Below are positions 6,323 through 10,329 of a stretch of DNA of 10,329 nt, in pieces. The DNA lies in assembly GCA_937907705.1 (NCBI GenBank), contig CALCVP010000011.1:1-10329 (forward strand), given 5' to 3'. Numbering within the stretch: position 1 is the stretch's first letter; each line of letters opens with the position of its first letter. The notes beneath the pieces were generated by a model, which saw only the letters and a program-made list of their open reading frames with translations, made no database searches and was not told the origin of the DNA. A program made the translations under genes and the position numbers. The DNA comes from an uncultured Prevotella sp. (GTDB lineage Bacteria; Bacteroidota; Bacteroidia; Bacteroidales; Bacteroidaceae).

Positions 6323-7070
6323 ATACTTTATTCTTAGCATTCAAAATGTCAAAGAAATATGTTAGTTTAATTACTATATTATTATGATTGGATTTTCCGA
6401 AATAGTCTTTTTTGGAATCTCCATAAATATTTCCTAAGCCATAATAATAGCGTGCTTCTAATTGGAAATGTCCAACTTTTGGATTTGAAAACTCTACACC
6501 TAATCCTGCAGCAATGCCGTAATCGAATTTATTTTCTACCGCCATTGTATCTTGTGCCACAGTATTGTTCACTCTATCTGTACTATTGTAGTCAGCCAAA
6601 CTAAAATTGGTTTTTGTAGATTCATTTAGATATAATCCAAATTGTGGACCTGCCTGAAAGAAAAATTGCAATCCTTTTTTTTCTTTTCCCCACCCTAAGT
6701 GAGCAAATAAAGGTACTTGAATATAATTGATTGTTCTACTGTATTCCTCTGCCATTCCTGTCTTGGTATTAATTACTGGTGCATTATTTATATCAAGAAT
6801 TTCTTCTTTCCAGCCTAACTGGGCATAATTAATTTCCGCTTGTAAAGCACATATTGTATTAAAATATTTTTCACACACATATTTAAAACTTATACCCCCT
6901 GTCATACCCCCATGCAAAATTTGATTTACCTTAGGGGTAAAACCTATATTGCTCATGATATAACCTGCATTAAAGCCTATAGATATTTCATTTCTATATT
7001 GTCCTATTTGTGCATGGGCAATAGGTACAGTAACTACAAATGTCAAAAGAGTAACTAAAAGCCTATACAT
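6321..7070 (-). CDS. Porin-family outer-membrane beta-barrel protein
   Basis: A 249-residue exported protein. Residues 1-20 are a type I signal peptide with cleavage likely at AHA|Q. The mature part shows the pattern of an eight- to ten-strand outer-membrane barrel (the OMP_b-brl type common in Bacteroidetes). Alternating strands include EISIGFNAGYI (29-39), GISFKYVCEKY, LQAEINYAQLGW, FFFQAGPQFGLYL and FQLEARYYYGLGNIY, and the chain finishes with NIVIKLTYFFDIL. No plug or TonB-dependent features are visible. A specific function cannot be given; such barrels act as small pores or adhesive or structural proteins. It starts 3 bases after the stop codon of the LysM gene, so the two are almost certainly cotranscribed and may act together at the envelope. 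There is no Shine-Dalgarno site (TTTTTAAAATATG). Confidence 0.85.
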   Translation of the reverse strand: MYRLLVTLLTFVVTVPIAHAQIGQYRNEISIGFNAGYIMSNIGFTPKVNQILHGGMTGGISFKYVCEKYFNTICALQAEINYAQLGWKEEILDINNAPVINTKTGMAEEYSRTINYIQVPLFAHLGWGKEKKGLQFFFQAGPQFGLYLNESTKTNFSLADYNSTDRVNNTVAQDTMAVENKFDYGIAAGLGVEFSNPKVGHFQLEARYYYGLGNIYGDSKKDYFGKSNHNNIVIKLTYFFDILNAKNKV

Positions 7071-7073
7071 ATT

Positions 7074-8411
7074 TTAAAAATCTATTGTTGAAATTGTATT
7101 ATTCCTATTAAAATGGACAAATGACAAGCTGCAATTTTGATAGCCGCCATTTTTTATTTTCCTAAAATGCAACGGTGTTTGCAACTTGTTTTTGTCAGCA
7201 TCTGCTCCCGTAAAATTTTTACCGTCCTTTATGATTCCCTTGACAAAGAACATGGCATGATCATATCCCATAAGAGCAAAGCGAGGCAGATAATCCATTA
7301 TCTCACTCTTAAACCATAGCCTATATTGATTTTCAAAAGTTCTGACCTTACTTGAATAAGAATTATAATAAGATAATGTTGGAATATATGCATCATACTT
7401 GCAAAACTTTGCATTATTTTGGTTGTAATTTACATACATCAACCATTCTGTGTATCCAAATAAAGATATAGCTATTGTATTATTTTGATTCTGTAATTGG
7501 TCTAATTTATTGATTGCATGAGTTAGCTCTGGTGAACGACCTGTATTTAAAATGACCATATTGGGTTTTGTGGTACTAAAGGCCTTACTAAACATAGTTA
7601 ATGAAGATGTCAAATTAGTAATGTTGTACCCAATTTTTTTCCCTTCAAGTTGCTTACGCAATTCAAAAGTAAAGATGCCCTTATCACTATTTTTGTCATT
7701 GCAATCAATAAATACTATATGATAATTATTAAACCTATAGATAAATTGGCTTATTACCGATGCATTTGTTTGCTCCGGTGATTGATACACTTGAAAAACA
7801 TTAGGATTTGTATTTACATCATTAGCCATAATCGAAAAAGGAATAACTAATTTTGCTCCATGATCCATAGCAAAGTTGGCTAACGGCTTTACTTGTTTCG
7901 TATACAAAGGTCCAAATATGATATCTGATTTATCCACACCTTTATGAGCTAATGTAGCATAAATATTGCCCTCTATTGGTGTATTCACTGCTGTAAGATG
8001 AATATTGATGCCTTCTGCTCTCATTTCATCACAAGCCATAAGCATGCCTCTATAATATTCTATCATACGCAAGCCATCGCCATCTACATTATGCAAAGGT
8101 AAAGCTACTGCAACATTAATGGTATTGCTTTTGGCACTACCTTGTATTGCATTAGAATTTTTCTTTGAAGATGGATATGGGATAAAGATATAGTCTCCTT
8201 TCTTTAATTCATACCCAGAAATGTTCATGTCTGGATTTGCATTGATTAAATCAGAGACTGTTATGCCGTATTTTTTTGCGATTCCAAAAATGGTTTCACT
8301 CTTCTTTACTTTATGCATTTCTTGCCATTTCTTCACTTGCTGTGCATTGACACCCAAAGAAAAGGCTGATGCTAATAATATTACTAACAATTTTTTGCTT
8401 AAATATATCAT
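7074..8411 (-). CDS. LysM domain fused to a type I periplasmic-binding-like domain
   Basis: A 445-residue exported protein. Residues 1-23 form a signal peptide (cleavage near VNA|QQ). There is no lipobox cysteine, so it is probably soluble in the periplasm. Residues 33-78 are one LysM domain (HKVKKSETIFGIAKKYGI, then LINANPD and LKKGDYIFIPYP), which binds peptidoglycan glycan strands. From about residue 98 to the end the sequence resembles type I periplasmic-binding/ABC receptor folds: INVAVALPLHNVDGDGLRMIEYYRG, SDIIFGPLYTKQVKPLANFA, AKLVIPFS, VFQVYQSPE and the NxVILNTGRS region. No permease or ATPase genes adjoin, so a transport role is doubtful. By analogy with LpoA, whose C-terminal domain has this fold, it may sense or regulate the cell wall; this is inference. 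It is the first gene of the pair with the outer-membrane barrel, with a -7 element just upstream. Confidence 0.85.
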   Translation of the reverse strand: MIYLSKKLLVILLASAFSLGVNAQQVKKWQEMHKVKKSETIFGIAKKYGITVSDLINANPDMNISGYELKKGDYIFIPYPSSKKNSNAIQGSAKSNTINVAVALPLHNVDGDGLRMIEYYRGMLMACDEMRAEGINIHLTAVNTPIEGNIYATLAHKGVDKSDIIFGPLYTKQVKPLANFAMDHGAKLVIPFSIMANDVNTNPNVFQVYQSPEQTNASVISQFIYRFNNYHIVFIDCNDKNSDKGIFTFELRKQLEGKKIGYNITNLTSSLTMFSKAFSTTKPNMVILNTGRSPELTHAINKLDQLQNQNNTIAISLFGYTEWLMYVNYNQNNAKFCKYDAYIPTLSYYNSYSSKVRTFENQYRLWFKSEIMDYLPRFALMGYDHAMFFVKGIIKDGKNFTGADADKNKLQTPLHFRKIKNGGYQNCSLSFVHFNRNNTISTIDF

Positions 8412-8612
8412 CTCAACATTATTTATATGACTGCAAATTTAGGCAAAAAAAAATAGAATTTAAAGAGAACTGCTATAAAAAATGGCAAAGAGACTATTCC
8501 ATACACGAATTTCCACCTAAATTATCTTTAATTTCAGCCAAACATATTACATTTGAATATAGTTTTTAATCGGTAATCATAATAATATTTGATTTTAATC
8601 GTTAATTAAAAT
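8412..8612. other. Divergent intergenic region between the LysM gene and wzx
   Basis: These 201 bases separate two divergently transcribed genes. A minus-strand -7 match for the LysM gene lies at 8434-8441. On the wzx side TAATATTTG (8583-8591) is TA-N3-TTTG, one base longer than consensus and without a clear -33. An A-run sits at 8445-8453. No coding sequence, repeat array or RNA gene is apparent. Confidence 0.5.
8434..8441 (-). promoter_or_regulatory. Bacteroidetes -7 element for the LysM gene
   Basis: Read on the minus strand, TAAATTTG is an exact TAnnTTTG match. It ends 22 bases before the ATG, giving a short leader of roughly 15 bases. The -33 position is A/T-rich without a clear TTTG. 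The element is supported by position and consensus, not by a full promoter. Confidence 0.4.
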
Positions 8613-10157
8613 ATGAAAAACAATAGAAATGACGAAAGCTATCTTCACATATTAAAATACACCAGTTTATTTGGAATCATACAATTTCTTTGCATTATGC
8701 TTGGAATTGTAAAAAATAAAGTTGTTGCTGTCATTCTTGGACCAATGGGTGTCGGCATGATTTCGCTATTCAACTCAACACTCAATTTTGTAAGCAATGC
8801 CACCAATTTTGGTGTTGCTACAAGTGGCGTGAAAAATATCTCAGATGCTTATACCCTTGATAATTATGATTATATAGAAAAACAAGTACTGACAGTTAGA
8901 CTTTGGTGCCTTTTTGCAGGTATATTTGGTAGCTTATTCTGCATCTTATTTTGTGGATATTTAGACAAAATTACTTTTTCATGGGGCAATCATACATTTC
9001 ACTTTCTATGCCTATCTCCTGTTATATTCATAACGTCTGTTACAGGAGGTGAATTAGCCATACTAAAAGGTCTGAGAAAATTATCTTATTTGGCAAAAAT
9101 CAGTTTATTGAATATTATAGCCACAATCATAATATGTATAATCATTTATTATTATTTTAAAATTTCGGGGATAGTACCTTGCCTTTTGATAACAGCATTT
9201 ATACAAATGCTATTTACTGTTGGCTACTCGTATAGAGTTGTACCATTAAAATTGCATTTCAATAAAGAGCGAATTGCATCAGGTACTTCAATGATAAAAG
9301 TTGGTATAGCATTTGTTTTGTCTTCAATATTTGCAACCGGTGCAGATTTCTTCATCCGATCATATATAAACAATGTTGCATCCTTAGCAGAGTTAGGACT
9401 ATATAGTGCAGGATATGTGATAGTCATGACCTATGGTGGATTGATCTTTGCAGCCATGGAGACTGATTATTATCCGCGCTTATCTTCCATTACGGATTCT
9501 GTTAAATTTTGTAATACAGTAAATAGTCAATGTGAAGTTTCCATCTTGCTAATTTCTCCAATGCTCTCATTTTTAATACTTTTCATACCTGTTATTCTAC
9601 CTTTACTTTATAGCGAAGCATTTCAAGCTGTAGTACCAATGGTACAGATTGCATTAATTGCCTTATACATTAGAGCCGTCAAATTGCCCGTAGCATATAT
9701 ATCACTTGCCAAAAGCAATTCTTTACTTTTCTTATGTGGCGAAGGTTTCTACTCTATTTGCATTGTTCTATTTTCAATAATAGGCTACAATTATGCCAAA
9801 ATAGTAGGTATAGGTTGGGCCATTGTGGTAGCGGGATTATTAGAATATATTTTATTATTTACACTTAATTATAAAATATATCACTATTGCATATCCAAAA
9901 ATACTATACAGTATTTTTCCATTCATTTTTTATTAGGCATCAGTGTTCTATGGATTTCACTCCATCTAAAAGGTTGGATATACTGGGCTATAGGCTGCCT
10001 ATGCATTATATTAAGTACTGCATTTTCCATAAAAATTCTATACTGTAAGACATCCATATTTCAGAACATAATTAAACAGTTCAAAAAAGACAGAGTTAGC
10101 AGCGTAAACCATAAAGTAAGAAACCTAAATCATAGGGTTACGAAGCATAAGTTATAG
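8613..10157 (+). CDS. wzx: Wzx-type O-antigen/polysaccharide flippase
   Basis: A 514-residue integral membrane protein of the polysaccharide-transport branch of the MOP superfamily, with roughly twelve to fourteen hydrophobic segments. It should flip undecaprenyl-linked oligosaccharide repeat units across the inner membrane for O-antigen, capsule or exopolysaccharide assembly. The N-terminal block KYTSLFGIIQFLCIMLGIVKN and the following LGPMGVGMISLFNS are typical of Bacteroidetes O-antigen translocases. The interior segments LGLYSAGYVIVMTYGGLIFAAMETDYYPRLS and LLPLLYSEAF match the helix 7-8 region and the 'PL.Y...F' stretch of the family. It is divergent from the LysM group. No other polysaccharide gene is inside the window, so it is probably the first gene of a locus continuing rightward. 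The C-terminal tail after the last membrane segment is short, basic and repetitive (SVNHKVRNLNHRV). The symbol names the family, not a characterised gene. Confidence 0.85.
   Translation: MKNNRNDESYLHILKYTSLFGIIQFLCIMLGIVKNKVVAVILGPMGVGMISLFNSTLNFVSNATNFGVATSGVKNISDAYTLDNYDYIEKQVLTVRLWCLFAGIFGSLFCILFCGYLDKITFSWGNHTFHFLCLSPVIFITSVTGGELAILKGLRKLSYLAKISLLNIIATIIICIIIYYYFKISGIVPCLLITAFIQMLFTVGYSYRVVPLKLHFNKERIASGTSMIKVGIAFVLSSIFATGADFFIRSYINNVASLAELGLYSAGYVIVMTYGGLIFAAMETDYYPRLSSITDSVKFCNTVNSQCEVSILLISPMLSFLILFIPVILPLLYSEAFQAVVPMVQIALIALYIRAVKLPVAYISLAKSNSLLFLCGEGFYSICIVLFSIIGYNYAKIVGIGWAIVVAGLLEYILLFTLNYKIYHYCISKNTIQYFSIHFLLGISVLWISLHLKGWIYWAIGCLCIILSTAFSIKILYCKTSIFQNIIKQFKKDRVSSVNHKVRNLNHRVTKHKL
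10104..10157 (+). repeat. Degenerate repeat-like extension at the wzx 3' end
   Basis: The last codons read as N-H-[K/R]-V twice, then THKHKL-like residues, from the DNA units aaccataaagt, aatcatagggtt and gcataagtt. Similar short 'KVTKL' tails encoded by AT-rich tandem units occur at the ends of some Bacteroidetes proteins, by my recollection. Here the repeat is short and degenerate, so this is a weak call. Confidence 0.25.
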
Positions 10158-10329
10158 AGCTTGCATCACAACAAATCCAACTTAATTCTGTCAAAGATAC
10201 ACGAAAGTAGACATATATATCCAAAAGCATACATCAGAAATTTTTAGTTTCATATCTTTACACAAAGAATTATTTTATAGGGTGTCCAGTTAGATGTTCC
10301 GAAAAACAAATGCTGAAATCACCCGTTAA
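10158..10329. other. Region downstream of wzx, no supported gene
   Basis: These 172 bases to the window edge contain no gene I can support. A minus-strand promoter-like arrangement lies at 10192-10226. A short inverted repeat gggtg (10280-10284) / caccc (10320-10324) encloses an 11-codon plus-strand frame beginning at ATG 10294 and ending with the TAA at the edge. The sequence gggtgtccag could be the end of an insertion sequence or merely an untranslated leader. It cannot be judged without the bases to the right. Confidence 0.4.

Noticed and set aside
7137..7319. Plus-strand frame opposite the LysM gene, and similar antisense frames elsewhere
   Set aside because: These are shadows of well-supported genes on the other strand, with no domain, leader or promoter.
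1..10329. CRISPR array, tRNA/rRNA genes, toxin-antitoxin pair or phage genes
   Set aside because: I looked for regularly spaced direct repeats, tRNA-like cloverleaf motifs, rRNA fragments and paired small genes, and found none.
10294..10329. Plus-strand 11-codon frame ending at the window edge
   Set aside because: It is too short to be credible, has no homology I can name, and may only be leader sequence.

Overview
The window looks like a chromosomal segment from a Bacteroidales bacterium, most likely Prevotella or a close relative. The DNA is AT-rich. Upstream regions mostly lack strong Shine-Dalgarno sequences and are A-rich instead. Several leaders carry matches to the Bacteroidetes promoter (TTTG, about 20 bases, TAnnTTTG). 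The best protein resemblances are all to families in their Bacteroidetes form: a 305-residue SerA without an ACT domain, an OmpA-like small barrel, a LysM/periplasmic-binding fusion and a Wzx of the O-antigen translocase type. The assignment rests on recognition by eye, not on a search.

Layout, left to right. Positions 1-262 hold no convincing gene but contain two long interleaved inverted repeats and a strong hairpin. Positions 263-4405 form a minus-strand cluster, transcribed right to left: serC, serA, a DUF1015 gene and a YigZ/IMPACT-family gene. The first two are consecutive enzymes of serine synthesis from 3-phosphoglycerate. No phosphoserine phosphatase gene is present, and the DUF1015 protein is a reasonable candidate for a serine-related role. 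The 246-base serC-serA gap contains three separate inverted repeats. Positions 4406-4706 hold the serC promoter candidate and a clear rho-independent terminator for the gene on its right.

Positions 4707-8411 are a second minus-strand group: a LysM plus periplasmic-binding-like protein and an outer-membrane barrel separated by only 3 bases, then a POT-family peptide transporter after a 63-base gap. A divergent intergenic region (8412-8612) separates this group from a plus-strand wzx flippase gene (8613-10157), probably part of a surface-polysaccharide locus that continues to the right. The last 172 bases carry no gene that I can support.

Most of this is conserved household content, and I do not see a clearly new multi-gene system. 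The points most worth checking are: SerA has lysine where the family has its catalytic histidine; DUF1015 sits in the serine operon; the peptide transporter lacks two glutamates usually linked to proton coupling; a LysM-anchored binding protein is paired with a barrel; and the left edge has a pseudoknot-capable structure.
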